A model generated the notes under the pieces. That model searched no databases. It was not told the origin of the DNA and saw only the letters and a list, made by a program, of their open reading frames with translations. Shown here one piece after another: positions 1 through 9,730 of a stretch of DNA of 64,000 bases; position 1 is the first letter of the stretch; the number at the start of each line of letters is the position of its first letter. Source of the DNA: Streptomyces sp. Mut1. GTDB lineage: Bacteria > Actinomycetota > Actinomycetes > Streptomycetales > Streptomycetaceae. The stretch covers positions 2,108,001 through 2,172,000 of the forward strand of contig NZ_CP120997.1 in NCBI RefSeq assembly GCF_030719295.1, given 5' to 3'. The position numbers were made by a program, and so were the translations under genes.

Positions 1-3
1 CGG

Positions 4-1164
4 ATGACCGGCCCGACGGCCGGCCGCACGGACACCGCGCCGGCCCGGCTCCCCGCCTGGCGCGCCCCCACCGCCACCCGCAGCAACGCGCTGCCGGCCG
101 GGGCCTGGTGGCTGTGGGCGCTCGGGCTGGCCACCGCCGCGTCCCGGACCACCAACCCGCTGCTGCTCGGCCTGCTGACCGGGGTCGCGGGATACGTGGT
201 GGCCGCGCGCCGCACCGACGCCCCGTGGGCCCGGTCCTACGGGATGTTCATCCGGATCGGGCTGTTCGTCATCGCGGTGCGGCTGCTCTTCTCCGCCTTC
301 CTGGGCTCCCCGATCCCCGGCACGCACATCGTGTTCACGCTGCCCGAGGCGCCGCTGCCCGACTGGGCGAAGGGCGTCCGGATCGGCGGCCGGGTCACCG
401 CCGAGCAGCTGCTGTTCGCGCTGTACGACGGGGCGAAGCTGGCGACCCTGCTGATCTGCGTCGGCGCGGCGAACTCCCTCGCCAACCCGGCCCGGCTCCT
501 GAAGTCGCTGCCCGGCGCGCTGTACGAGGCCGGGGTCGCCGTCGTCGTCGCGATGACGTTCGCGCCGAACATGGTGGCCGACGTGCTGCGGCTGCGGACC
601 GCCCGGCGGCTGCGCGGCCGTCCGACCGGCGGGGTGCGGGCGGTGCTCCAGATCGGGCTGCCCGTCCTGGAGGGCGCCCTTGAGCGGTCGGTCGCGGTGG
701 CGGCGTCGATGGACGCGCGCGGCTACGGGCGGACCGCCCGGGTCCCGGCCGCCGTCCGGCACACCACGAACATCCTCACGCTCGGCGGGCTGCTCGGCGT
801 GTGCGCGGGTACGTACGGGCTGCTCGCCGCGCAGGGCGCGGTGTACGGGCTGCCCGTGCTGATCGCCGGTCTCGTCGCCGCGACGGCCGGGCTGCGCCTG
901 GGCGGGGCGCGTTCGGTGCGGACCCGCTACCGGCCCGACCGGTGGGGGGCGCGGGCCTGGCTGGTCGCGGGGTCGGGCGTCGCGGTGGCCGCGGCGATGA
1001 TCTGGGCCGGGAGCGCCGATCCCGCGGCACTGCACCCCGGGGTCGTACCGCTGACCGCTCCCGTGCTGCCGCTGTGGCCCGCGGCCGCCGTGCTGCTCGG
1101 GCTGCTGCCGGCGGTGGCCGCGCCCGTCCCGCCCTCCCCCACAGGCTTCGAGGAGCAGGTGTGA
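4..1164 (+). CDS. ECF transporter T component (CbiQ-like membrane protein)
   Basis: 386-residue integral membrane protein, the transmembrane coupling subunit of an energy-coupling factor importer. It has several hydrophobic segments in the N-terminal 110 residues, then the basic coupling region typical of EcfT (a stretch around residues 190-240 with repeated Arg and Ala, including LRTARRLRGRP and MDARGYGR), then further hydrophobic helices. The MDARGYGR type motif is a family hallmark that contacts the ATPases. The ATG at base 4 is followed by GA, so it probably overlaps the stop of an upstream gene by ATGA. The 3' end overlaps the ATPase gene by 4 bases, giving a T-A-S operon. Confidence 0.85.
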   Translation: MTGPTAGRTDTAPARLPAWRAPTATRSNALPAGAWWLWALGLATAASRTTNPLLLGLLTGVAGYVVAARRTDAPWARSYGMFIRIGLFVIAVRLLFSAFLGSPIPGTHIVFTLPEAPLPDWAKGVRIGGRVTAEQLLFALYDGAKLATLLICVGAANSLANPARLLKSLPGALYEAGVAVVVAMTFAPNMVADVLRLRTARRLRGRPTGGVRAVLQIGLPVLEGALERSVAVAASMDARGYGRTARVPAAVRHTTNILTLGGLLGVCAGTYGLLAAQGAVYGLPVLIAGLVAATAGLRLGGARSVRTRYRPDRWGARAWLVAGSGVAVAAAMIWAGSADPAALHPGVVPLTAPVLPLWPAAAVLLGLLPAVAAPVPPSPTGFEEQV

Positions 1165-2882
1165 TCCGGTTCGACGATGTTTCGGTGCGGTACGAGGGCG
1201 TGGAGCGCCCCACCCTGTCGGGGGTCGACCTGACGGTCCCGGAAGGCGAACTGGTGCTGCTCGTCGGCCCTTCCGGGGTCGGCAAGTCGACACTGCTGGG
1301 TGCCGTCTCGGGGCTGGTGCCGCACTTCACGGGCGGCCGGCTGTCCGGCCGGGTCACCGTGGACGGGCGGGACACCCGCACGCACAAGCCCCGGGAGCTG
1401 GCCGATCTGGTCGGCACGGTGGGCCAGGACCCGCTGTCGCACTTCGTGACGGACACGGTCGAGGACGAGCTGGCCTACGGCATGGAGTCGCTGGGCCTGG
1501 CCCCGGACGTGATGCGGCGGCGGGTCGAGGAGACCTTGGACCTGCTGGGGCTGGCCGGGCTGCGCGACCGCCCGATCGCCACCCTCTCCGGCGGCCAGCA
1601 GCAGCGGGTCGCGATCGGCTCGGTCCTCACCCCGCACCCCCGGGTCCTGGTGCTGGACGAGCCGACGTCCGCGCTGGACCCCGCGGCGGCCGAGGAGGTC
1701 CTCGCGGTGCTCCAGCGGCTCGTCCACGACCTGGGTACGACGGTCCTGATGGCGGAACACCGGCTGGAGCGCGTGGTGCAGTACGCGGACCAGGTCGTCC
1801 TGCTGCCTTCGCCGGGCGCCGCCCCGGTGATGGGGGCGCCCGGCGACGTCATGGCGGTCTCCCCGGTGTACCCGCCGGTCGTCGCGCTCGGGCGGCTCGC
1901 CGGCTGGGAGCCGCTGCCGCTCTCGGTCCGGGACGCCCGGCGGCGGGCTTCGGGGATGCGGGAGCGGCTGGCCGGTGTGGTGCCGCGGCCCGTCGGCGGT
2001 GTCGTGGATCAGAGGCTCCTCCCGCCGCCGCCCCTCGCGCCCGCGCCGCGCCGGGGCGGGCTCGCCCAGTTGTTCGGCCGCGCCCCGCAGGAGGCCCCGG
2101 CCCCGGAGTCCGTCGGCGGCGACGCGGCGGCCCGGGTCGAGCGGCTGGGGGTGCGGCGCGGCCGGATCGAGGCGCTGCGCCGGGTGTCGCTGACCGTGGG
2201 CCCCGGCGAGACCGTGGCGCTGATGGGCCGCAACGGCGCCGGGAAGTCCACTCTGCTCGGCGCCCTCGTCGGCATGGTCGAGCCCACCTCCGGCACCGTC
2301 CTGACCGGCGGCCGCACCCCGCACCGCACCCCGCCGCGCGAGATGGTGCGCCGGGTCGGCCTCGTACCGCAGGAGCCGCGCGATCTGCTGTACGCGGACA
2401 CGGTCGCCGCCGAGTGCGCGGCGGCCGACGCCGACGCGGGGGCCGAGCCGGGCAGTTGCCGGGCGCTGGTCTCCGAGCTGCTGCCCGGGGTGGCGGACGA
2501 CACCCACCCCCGCGATCTGTCCGAGGGGCAGCGCCTCGCGCTGGCCCTCGCCCTCGTGCTCACCGCCCGGCCCCCGCTGCTGCTCCTGGACGAGCCGACC
2601 CGGGGCCTGGACTACGCGGCGAAGGCCCGGCTCGTCGGGGTGCTGCGGGCGCTGGCCGCCGAGGGCCACGCCATCGTGCTGGCCACCCATGATGTGGAGC
2701 TGGCCGCCGAGCTGGCCCACCGGGTGGTGATCCTCGCCGACGGGGAGGTCGTCGCGGACGGGCCGACCGCCGAGGTCGTGGTGTCGTCGCCCGCGTTCGC
2801 CCCGCAGACGGCGAAGGTCCTCGCCCCGCAGGAATGGCTCACCGTCTCCCAGGTGCGCGCGGCGCTCGGGGGTAGCGCGTGA
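1161..2882 (+). CDS. ECF transporter ATPase, fused A1-A2
   Basis: 573-residue protein with two complete ABC ATPase domains, equivalent to EcfA1 and EcfA2 joined in one chain; it powers the importer with its T and S neighbours. Domain 1 shows Walker A GPSGVGKST near residue 38, signature LSGGQQQR and Walker B VLVLDEPTSALDP. Domain 2, after a proline-rich linker, shows Walker A GRNGAGKST, a variant signature LSEGQ and Walker B LLLLDEPTRGLD. The start is taken as GTG 1161, which overlaps the stop of the T-component gene (GTGA). An open frame continues upstream to about 801 but lies inside the T gene. The Glu in the second signature deviates from the usual LSGGQ. Confidence 0.88.
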   Translation: MIRFDDVSVRYEGVERPTLSGVDLTVPEGELVLLVGPSGVGKSTLLGAVSGLVPHFTGGRLSGRVTVDGRDTRTHKPRELADLVGTVGQDPLSHFVTDTVEDELAYGMESLGLAPDVMRRRVEETLDLLGLAGLRDRPIATLSGGQQQRVAIGSVLTPHPRVLVLDEPTSALDPAAAEEVLAVLQRLVHDLGTTVLMAEHRLERVVQYADQVVLLPSPGAAPVMGAPGDVMAVSPVYPPVVALGRLAGWEPLPLSVRDARRRASGMRERLAGVVPRPVGGVVDQRLLPPPPLAPAPRRGGLAQLFGRAPQEAPAPESVGGDAAARVERLGVRRGRIEALRRVSLTVGPGETVALMGRNGAGKSTLLGALVGMVEPTSGTVLTGGRTPHRTPPREMVRRVGLVPQEPRDLLYADTVAAECAAADADAGAEPGSCRALVSELLPGVADDTHPRDLSEGQRLALALALVLTARPPLLLLDEPTRGLDYAAKARLVGVLRALAAEGHAIVLATHDVELAAELAHRVVILADGEVVADGPTAEVVVSSPAFAPQTAKVLAPQEWLTVSQVRAALGGSA

Positions 2883-3706
2883 GCGGCGTGAAGGGGCTCG
2901 GCGGCGGCCCGGTCCGGCTCGGCCCGCGTGCCGTCGCCGCGCTGGTGCTGATCAGCGCCATCGGGGTGGTGGCCTTCGGCTGGCCGCTGCTGGCGGGCGC
3001 GGACTCGGGGCTCGCGCACGCGCAGGACGCGCCGTGGCTGTTCGCCGCGCTGCTTCCGCTGCTGGTCGGGGTGGTGGTCGCGATGATCGCGGACGCCGGG
3101 CTCGACGCGAAGGCGGTGGCGATGCTGGGGGTGCTGGCGGCGGTCGGCGCGGCGCTGCGCCCGCTGGGGGCGGGGACGGCGGGGCTTGAGCCGATGTTCT
3201 TCCTGATGGTGCTGAGCGGCCGGGTGCTGGGGCCGGGCTTCGGCTTCGTGCTCGGTTCCGTGACGATGTTCGCCTCGGCGCTGCTGACCGGCGGGGTGGG
3301 GCCGTGGATGCCGTTCCAGATGCTGTCGATGAGCTGGTTCGCGATGGGTGCGGGGCTGCTGCCGGGCCCGGACCGGCTGCGCGGGCGCGGCGAGCTGTGG
3401 ATGCTCGCGGCGTACGGGGCGGTGGCGTCGTTCGCGTACGGAACGATCATGAATCTGTACGGGTGGACGATCGTGCCGGGCCTCGCCTCGGGCATCTCCT
3501 TCCATCCCGGCGGGCCGCTGGGCGAGAACCTGGTGCGGTTCCTCGTGTACTGCGCGACGACGTCGCTGGGCTGGGACCTGGGCCGGGCCGTGCTCACCGT
3601 CGTCCTGACGCTGACGGCCGGGGCGCCGCTGCTGAAGGCGCTGCGGCGGGCCACCAGGCGGGCCGCCTTCGAGGCCCAGGTCACATTCGACGCCCGTGGC
3701 GAGTGA
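2879..3706 (+). CDS. ECF transporter S (substrate-binding) component
   Basis: 275-residue membrane protein with about six hydrophobic segments, placed directly after the T and A genes with a GTGA overlap. It has the build of a substrate-specific S subunit: glycine-rich helices, LEPMFFLMVLSGRVLGPGFG near the middle, and WMPFQMLSMSWFAMG. The family contains importers of vitamins and their precursors, but nothing here fixes the substrate. The operon has no riboswitch inside the window because its start lies upstream. The last residues are basic and cytoplasmic in appearance. Confidence 0.75.
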   Translation: MSGVKGLGGGPVRLGPRAVAALVLISAIGVVAFGWPLLAGADSGLAHAQDAPWLFAALLPLLVGVVVAMIADAGLDAKAVAMLGVLAAVGAALRPLGAGTAGLEPMFFLMVLSGRVLGPGFGFVLGSVTMFASALLTGGVGPWMPFQMLSMSWFAMGAGLLPGPDRLRGRGELWMLAAYGAVASFAYGTIMNLYGWTIVPGLASGISFHPGGPLGENLVRFLVYCATTSLGWDLGRAVLTVVLTLTAGAPLLKALRRATRRAAFEAQVTFDARGE

Positions 3707-4008
3707 GGGCACCCACAGGACTTTGGTCCCGTACGAAGCGGGATAGGAGGCGCGCGGGCGGCCCGTGGGACCGGACCCGACCCCTCCGACCTGCTATGGA
3801 GCGGTTTGGGGCGGTTCGGGACCTTCGGTCCGGGGTGCGAGGCGGGGTCGTACCGGGGGTCATTGCGACGGCCGACCGGCGCCGCTAAGACTGGAACCCG
3901 TCGCCGAGCACCGCAGGGTCCATCGATCGGATCGCGGTCAACGAGCGCCGGTCCACACAGGATTCGGACCGAGCCCGCGACTCCCCCGTCCCCGACGTTA
4001 GGTTCCCT
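3707..4008. other. Intergenic region before the transglycosylase-like gene
   Basis: About 300 bases without a credible gene. It holds a short GGACC-TTC-GGTCC hairpin around 3822-3834 that may end the importer operon. Because cell-wall hydrolase genes of Streptomyces often have ydaO-type c-di-AMP leaders, I looked for one and saw no convincing match to the conserved core. A -10-like TAGGTT lies at 3999-4004. Confidence 0.5.
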
Positions 4009-4011
4009 GTG
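3999..4011 (+). promoter_or_regulatory. -10-like box abutting the GTG start (possible leaderless transcript)
   Basis: TAGGTT at 3999-4004 fits the Streptomyces -10 pattern and lies only 4 bases before the GTG at 4009. No Shine-Dalgarno sequence precedes the GTG. Together these suggest transcription may begin at or next to the start codon. No clear -35 box is seen. This is inference from sequence only. Confidence 0.35.
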
Positions 4012-4449
4012 TCGTTCGCCCGCAACATCCTCGCCCAGCCCCGCACCGCCCGTCGCAAGACCGTCGTCGCCGGCGCCGCCGTACTGCTCGGCGCCACCGG
4101 CCTGGGCCTGGGTGTCTCCCCGGCCATGGCGGCTCCGTCCGCCGCGCCGACGTCCGCCGCCGCGAGCGCTCAGGACACGGCGAAGCAGATGATCGGTGAC
4201 GACGCCCAGTTCCAGTGCTTCAGCAACATCGTCAGCCACGAGAGCGGCTGGAACCCGAGCGCGACCAACGCCTCCTCCGGTGCCTACGGCCTGGTCCAGG
4301 CGCTGCCCGGTTCGAAGATGGCGTCCGCCGGTTCCGACTGGAAGACCAACCCCGGCACCCAGATCAAGTGGGGCATGGACTACATGAACTCCCGCTACGG
4401 CAGCCCCTGCGCCGCCTGGTCCTTCTGGCAGGCCAACAGCTGGTACTGA
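4009..4449 (+). CDS. Secreted transglycosylase-like / aggregation-promoting-factor-like protein
   Basis: 146-residue secreted protein. Residues 1-42 form a signal peptide with basic start, Ala/Gly/Leu core and a likely cut after AMA. The mature part carries a lysozyme-fold segment with SHESGWNPSA (Glu as the likely catalytic acid), AYGLVQALPGSKM and a Trp-rich end (WSFWQANSWY), as in small SLT-type or aggregation-promoting-factor C-terminal domains that act on peptidoglycan outside the cell. It has no LysM domain, so it is the minimal form. Start GTG 4009 gives the full signal peptide; there is no obvious ribosome site. Confidence 0.75.
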   Translation: MSFARNILAQPRTARRKTVVAGAAVLLGATGLGLGVSPAMAAPSAAPTSAAASAQDTAKQMIGDDAQFQCFSNIVSHESGWNPSATNASSGAYGLVQALPGSKMASAGSDWKTNPGTQIKWGMDYMNSRYGSPCAAWSFWQANSWY

Positions 4450-4475
4450 GCCGGCCCGGCCGTCCAGTGAGCAAC

Positions 4476-4506
4476 GGAGCCCCGACCGCACCGCGGCCGG
4501 GGCTCC
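4476..4506. terminator. Bidirectional terminator hairpin
   Basis: Inverted repeat GGAGCCCCGaCC / GGcCGGGGCTCC with a 7-base loop. It lies between the convergent transglycosylase-like gene and the lipase gene and can serve both. Confidence 0.7.
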
Positions 4507-4523
4507 GGCGCGTCCGGACGCGG

Positions 4524-5807
4524 TCAGCCGCGCGCCGCCAGCCGGTCGAACCAGCGCACGATCTGCGGGCCCGACGTCAGATAGGTCTCGTTGTGACCGG
4601 TCTCACCCTGGTCGATGACCGGCGCCTGCACGCCCCGCTTCGCCAGATCGGCCGCGCAACTGCGGGCGTTGGCGATGGGTACGTCGGTGTCGCCCGACGA
4701 GGTGTAGAGGCGCACGGGGACGGCGGGCTTCCAGGCGCAGGTGCCGTCCTGGGCGCGGACCGCGGCGAGCAGGGCGCCGGTGGGGTGCTGGAGCTTGCGG
4801 TAGTAGTCGTCGGTGAGCAGTTCCTTCAGGGTCGCGGGGAGGGCGGGGATGATCTGCTCCTCGTAGTGATGGGTGTCGAAGAGGTCGTCGACGATGCCCG
4901 CGTACGGCTCCCGGAACGCTTCGGAGGGGTCCTTCCACAGCGGGTGCAGCCGGTTCTGCGCGGTGAGGAAGTACGTCATGTAGAAGAGGCCGCTGGTGTC
5001 GTTGACGCGGCCGTCGAAGAGGGCGGGCGTCTCGGCGTGCTCGATGTCGTACGGGCCGGAGACGGGGGCCAGGGCCCGCAGCCGGAAGTGCCGGTCGGCG
5101 CCGTCCTGGAGGGCCTTGCCCAGGGCCATGGCGACCTGGCCGCCCTGCGAGAAGCCGCTCGCGTACACGTCGCCGGTGAGCGGCCGGCCCAGGTGCCGCG
5201 ACGCGGTGCGCGAGGCGCGGAGCATGTCGAGCGAGGCGCTGACGGCGGAGTCGGTGTCCATGTACGGGTGGCGGCCGGGCCCCTGGCCGAGGCCCAGGTA
5301 GTCCGGGGCGGCGACCGCGCGCCCGGCGGAGGCGTGCAGGTAGGGGGCGTAGCGGCCGAAGTCCTCGCCGACGGACGGCGCGTAGTCGCGGTGGGCCATC
5401 GTGCCGTGGGTGTCGGAGACGAGGTCGAGCCGGTGGCTGCCGCCCTCGGGCAGCACGAGGAGGCCGGTGGCGGTGGTGGGGCGGCCCTGCGGGGTGATCG
5501 TCGCGTAGCTGAGGCGGTAGGCGCGGACGCCGTGGCGGACGGTGTCCGCGCTCATGCCGGCCCCGCTGATGAAGGCGGCCGCCTCGGCCCGGCCGAGGCG
5601 GGCGACGGGGGTGACCGAGAGGAGGGTCCCCCGCGCCTCGTGGCGGCCGGCGGTGGCGGACGCGGTGTCGTGGCCCGTCATGGGCCGGGTCGCGGCGGTG
5701 GCCGGCACCGTGCCCAGTGCGGCGAGGACCACCACGGTGGCCGCGGCGAGGAGGCGTCGGGCGCGGTGCTTCCGGGGCGAGTTGCTCGCGTTGCTGTTCA
5801 TGTCCAT
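4524..5807 (-). CDS. Secreted lipase / alpha-beta hydrolase (secretory LIP family)
   Basis: About 427 residues. A signal peptide follows the start (RRLLAAATVVVLAALGTVPA, then ATA). The catalytic triad can be proposed: Ser in GFSQGG (GxSxG elbow), Asp in SGDTDVP and His in GETGHNE near the C-terminus. A YLGLGQG segment is typical of secretory lipases of the LIP family, which release fatty acids from lipids outside the cell. The start is taken at ATG 5807 (MDMNSN); ATG 5801 is equally possible and neither has a strong ribosome site. An in-frame ATG at 5876 would put extra basic residues before the signal peptide and overlaps the hairpin. Confidence 0.8.
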   Translation of the reverse strand: MDMNSNASNSPRKHRARRLLAAATVVVLAALGTVPATAATRPMTGHDTASATAGRHEARGTLLSVTPVARLGRAEAAAFISGAGMSADTVRHGVRAYRLSYATITPQGRPTTATGLLVLPEGGSHRLDLVSDTHGTMAHRDYAPSVGEDFGRYAPYLHASAGRAVAAPDYLGLGQGPGRHPYMDTDSAVSASLDMLRASRTASRHLGRPLTGDVYASGFSQGGQVAMALGKALQDGADRHFRLRALAPVSGPYDIEHAETPALFDGRVNDTSGLFYMTYFLTAQNRLHPLWKDPSEAFREPYAGIVDDLFDTHHYEEQIIPALPATLKELLTDDYYRKLQHPTGALLAAVRAQDGTCAWKPAVPVRLYTSSGDTDVPIANARSCAADLAKRGVQAPVIDQGETGHNETYLTSGPQIVRWFDRLAARG

Positions 5808-5846
5808 GACGTTAGAAAAGGGGACGCGGCGCCGACATCCGCGTGA

Positions 5847-5890
5847 GCCCCCGGCCCGGGGTGCACTTGAGTGCACCCTCGGCCGGGGGC
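5847..5890. terminator. Long terminator hairpin
   Basis: GCCCCCGGCC ... GGCCGGGGGC encloses a second perfect pair GGTGCACT / AGTGCACC with a 2-base loop. It lies just past the thiolase stop on the minus strand and before the lipase start, so it probably ends thiolase transcription. Confidence 0.7.
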
Positions 5891-5907
5891 CACCCGCCGG
5901 ACGCGCT

Positions 5908-7320
<1,413 letters not shown>

Positions 7321-7418
7321 CCTTGCGGACATCTTCTGATGGGTCGTCAGCTGTGGGGTCGTCAGGCGCCGTACGGCGGCTCGCGGACCGACCCGGAGTC
7401 TTCGACCTGGAGCTGCCG

Positions 7419-8669
7419 ATGCCCTGCCCCCATCTGCCCGAAGGGTTCGACTTCACCGACCCCGACCTGCTCCGATCCCGCGTGCCTCACCCGGAGTTCG
7501 CGCGCATGCGGGAGACCGCACCGGTCTGGTGGTGCGCCCAGCCCACCGGCATCTCCGGCTTCCAGGACGACGGCTACTGGGCCGTCACCCGGCACGCGGA
7601 CGTCAAGTACGTGTCGACGCACCCCGAGTTGTTCTCCTCGAACCTCAACACCGCGGTCATCCGCTTCAACGAGTCGATCAGCCGCGACCAGATCGACGTC
7701 CAGAAGCTGATCATGCTGAACATGGACCCGCCCGAGCACACCCGGGTCCGCCAGATCGTCCAGCGCGGATTCACCCCGCGCGCCATACGCTCCCTGGAGC
7801 AGGCCCTGCGGACGCGGGCGCGCTCGATCGTGGAGACGGCCCTCGCCTCGGCCGACGCGGACGGCTCGTTCGACTTCGTCACCAACATCGCCGTGGAACT
7901 GCCGCTCCAGGCCATCGCGGAGCTGATCGGCGTACCGCAGGACGACCGGGCCAAGATCTTCGACTGGTCCAACAAGATGGCCGCGTACGACGACCCGGAG
8001 TACGCGATCACGGAGGAGGTCGGCACCGAGGCGGCCATGGAGATCGTCTCGTACGCGATGAACCTGGCGGCCGCCCGCAAGGAGTGCCCGGCCCGGGACA
8101 TCGTCTCCCAGCTCGTCGCGGCCGAGGGCGAGGGAAACCTCTCATCCGACGAGTTCGGCTTCTTCGTGATCCTGCTCGCGGTCGCCGGCAACGAGACCAC
8201 GCGCAACGCGATCAGCCACGGCATGCACGCCTTCCTCACCCACCCCGAGCAGTGGGAGCTCTACAAGCGCGAGCGGCCGTCGACGACCGCGGAGGAGATC
8301 GTCCGCTGGGCGACCCCGGTGGTCTCCTTCCAGCGGACCGCCACCCAGGACACCGAGCTGGGCGGGCAGCGGATCAGGAAGGGCGACCGGGTCGGCCTGT
8401 TCTACTCGTCGGCCAACAACGACCCCGAGGTCTTCGACCGCCCGGAGGACTTCGACATCACCCGCGACCCCAACCCGCACCTCGGCTTCGGCGGCGGCGG
8501 TCCGCACTTCTGCCTGGGCAAGTCCCTGGCCGTGATGGAGATCGACCTGATCTTCAACGCGATCGCGGACGTGCTCCCGGGCCTGCGGCCGGCCGGCGAC
8601 CCGCGTCGGCTGCGCTCGGCCTGGCTCAACGGCATCAAACAGCTCCAGGTGAGCACATCGGCCCGCTGA
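7419..8669 (+). CDS. Cytochrome P450, CYP125-like (steroid C26/C27 monooxygenase)
   Basis: 416-residue P450. Motifs: I-helix AVAGNETTRN (acid-alcohol pair is NETT), K-helix EIVRW, and heme loop FGGGGPHFCLGKSLA with Cys365 as axial ligand. Blocks such as EIVRWATPVVSFQRTA and RLRSAWLNGIK closely follow mycobacterial CYP125, which hydroxylates the terminal methyl of the cholesterol side chain. ATG 7419 is preceded by GGAG at good spacing; an open frame from 7323 adds an N-terminus unlike the family. It is divergent from a FadA5-like thiolase. The redox partner is not encoded nearby. The exact sterol substrate is unknown. Confidence 0.85.
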   Translation: MPCPHLPEGFDFTDPDLLRSRVPHPEFARMRETAPVWWCAQPTGISGFQDDGYWAVTRHADVKYVSTHPELFSSNLNTAVIRFNESISRDQIDVQKLIMLNMDPPEHTRVRQIVQRGFTPRAIRSLEQALRTRARSIVETALASADADGSFDFVTNIAVELPLQAIAELIGVPQDDRAKIFDWSNKMAAYDDPEYAITEEVGTEAAMEIVSYAMNLAAARKECPARDIVSQLVAAEGEGNLSSDEFGFFVILLAVAGNETTRNAISHGMHAFLTHPEQWELYKRERPSTTAEEIVRWATPVVSFQRTATQDTELGGQRIRKGDRVGLFYSSANNDPEVFDRPEDFDITRDPNPHLGFGGGGPHFCLGKSLAVMEIDLIFNAIADVLPGLRPAGDPRRLRSAWLNGIKQLQVSTSAR

Positions 8670-8691
8670 GAGAACGCGCCGAGAACGCCCC

Positions 8692-8736
8692 GATCCTCGT
8701 ACCCCCATCCATATTCCGGACAGGCGTACGAGGATC
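8692..8736 (+). promoter_or_regulatory. Inverted repeat that buries the ribosome site of the AEC carrier
   Basis: GATCCTCGTAC (8692-8702) and GTACGAGGATC (8726-8736) are perfect 11-base inverted copies with a 23-base loop. The right arm contains the only Shine-Dalgarno-like sequence (ACGAGG) and ends at the base before the ATG at 8737. As RNA it would block ribosome entry; it could instead be an operator or the P450 terminator. Confidence 0.6.
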
Positions 8737-9702
8737 ATGGCGGGCATGCATGCCCTGCTCTCCGGATTCGCGCCCATCTGGGTCCTGACCGGCATCGGTT
8801 ACGCGGTCGGGCGCGGCGGACTCCTCGGGGAGCAGGCGGAGGCCGTGCTCGGCCGGTTCGTCTTCCATGTGGCCATGCCCGCCGCCCTGTTCACCATGGT
8901 GTCGGGGTCGGAGCCGGACGACTTCGGGCATCCGTCGATGGTGGCGTTCGCGGTGAGCACGGCCCTGGCCGCCGGGCTCGGATTCGTGGCCGTCCGGCGC
9001 GTCTTCGGCCGGGGGCGGGCGCGGGCGGCGATCGGCGCCATGTCATCGGGCCAGGTGAACTCCGCCAACCTGGGCATCCCGGTGGCGGTGCAGGTGCTCG
9101 GGGACGCCTCGTTCGTCGCGCAGGTCATCCTCTTCCAGGTGCTGGTGCTCTCGCCCGTGATCCTGACGCTGCTGGACTCGGGGACCCGCACGCCCGACGG
9201 ACCGGACGGCCCGCGCCCCGGCGGCGGGCTGCGGCGGATGCTCACCATGCCCGTCCGCAACCCGGTCATCATGGCCTCGCTGCTCGGCGTGGCCGTCTCC
9301 GCGACCGGGCTGCGGCTGCCGGCCGCCCTGGCGCACCCCTGCGACGTACTGGGCGCCGCCGCCGTACCCACGGCCCTGATCACGCTCGGCCTGTCGCTGC
9401 ACCGGGGCCCGGCCGGCGGGACCGCCCCGCGCGCGGACCGGGCGGAGACCGCGGTCGTCGTCGCCGTGAAGACGCTGGGGCAGCCCCTGGCCGCCCTGCT
9501 GGTCGCCGGCCCGCTGCTGCACCTGCCGGAGAAACAGCTGCTGGCGGTGGTGGTGTGCGCGGCGCTGCCGACCGCGCAGAACTCCTTCATCTACGCCCGC
9601 GAGTACGGCCTGGACACCGGGCCCGCCCGCGACGCGATCGTGGCGTCCACGCTGGTGTCCATGGTCACGCTGTCCGTGGCCGCCTGGGCGCTGGGCCCGT
9701 GA
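8737..9702 (+). CDS. AEC-family transporter (auxin efflux carrier-like permease)
   Basis: 321 residues with about ten hydrophobic segments split by a hydrophilic loop around residues 145-165 (GTRTPDGPDGPRPGGG), the five-plus-five helix plan of the AEC family. Glycine/asparagine motifs such as QVNSANLGIPVA and LPTAQNSFIYA are typical crossing segments. Members move organic anions such as malate or malonate; the substrate here is unknown. The ATG is preceded directly by a stem that hides its ribosome site. A second ATG at 8746 is possible but would lie outside that arrangement. Confidence 0.8.
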   Translation: MAGMHALLSGFAPIWVLTGIGYAVGRGGLLGEQAEAVLGRFVFHVAMPAALFTMVSGSEPDDFGHPSMVAFAVSTALAAGLGFVAVRRVFGRGRARAAIGAMSSGQVNSANLGIPVAVQVLGDASFVAQVILFQVLVLSPVILTLLDSGTRTPDGPDGPRPGGGLRRMLTMPVRNPVIMASLLGVAVSATGLRLPAALAHPCDVLGAAAVPTALITLGLSLHRGPAGGTAPRADRAETAVVVAVKTLGQPLAALLVAGPLLHLPEKQLLAVVVCAALPTAQNSFIYAREYGLDTGPARDAIVASTLVSMVTLSVAAWALGP

Positions 9703-9730
9703 GCCGTCCGCGTACCGCGCACGCGGGCGG

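Noticed and set aside
3707..4008. Possible ydaO (c-di-AMP) riboswitch before the transglycosylase-like gene
   Set aside because: Expected from other wall-hydrolase genes, but the conserved core bases and pseudoknot elements could not be found.
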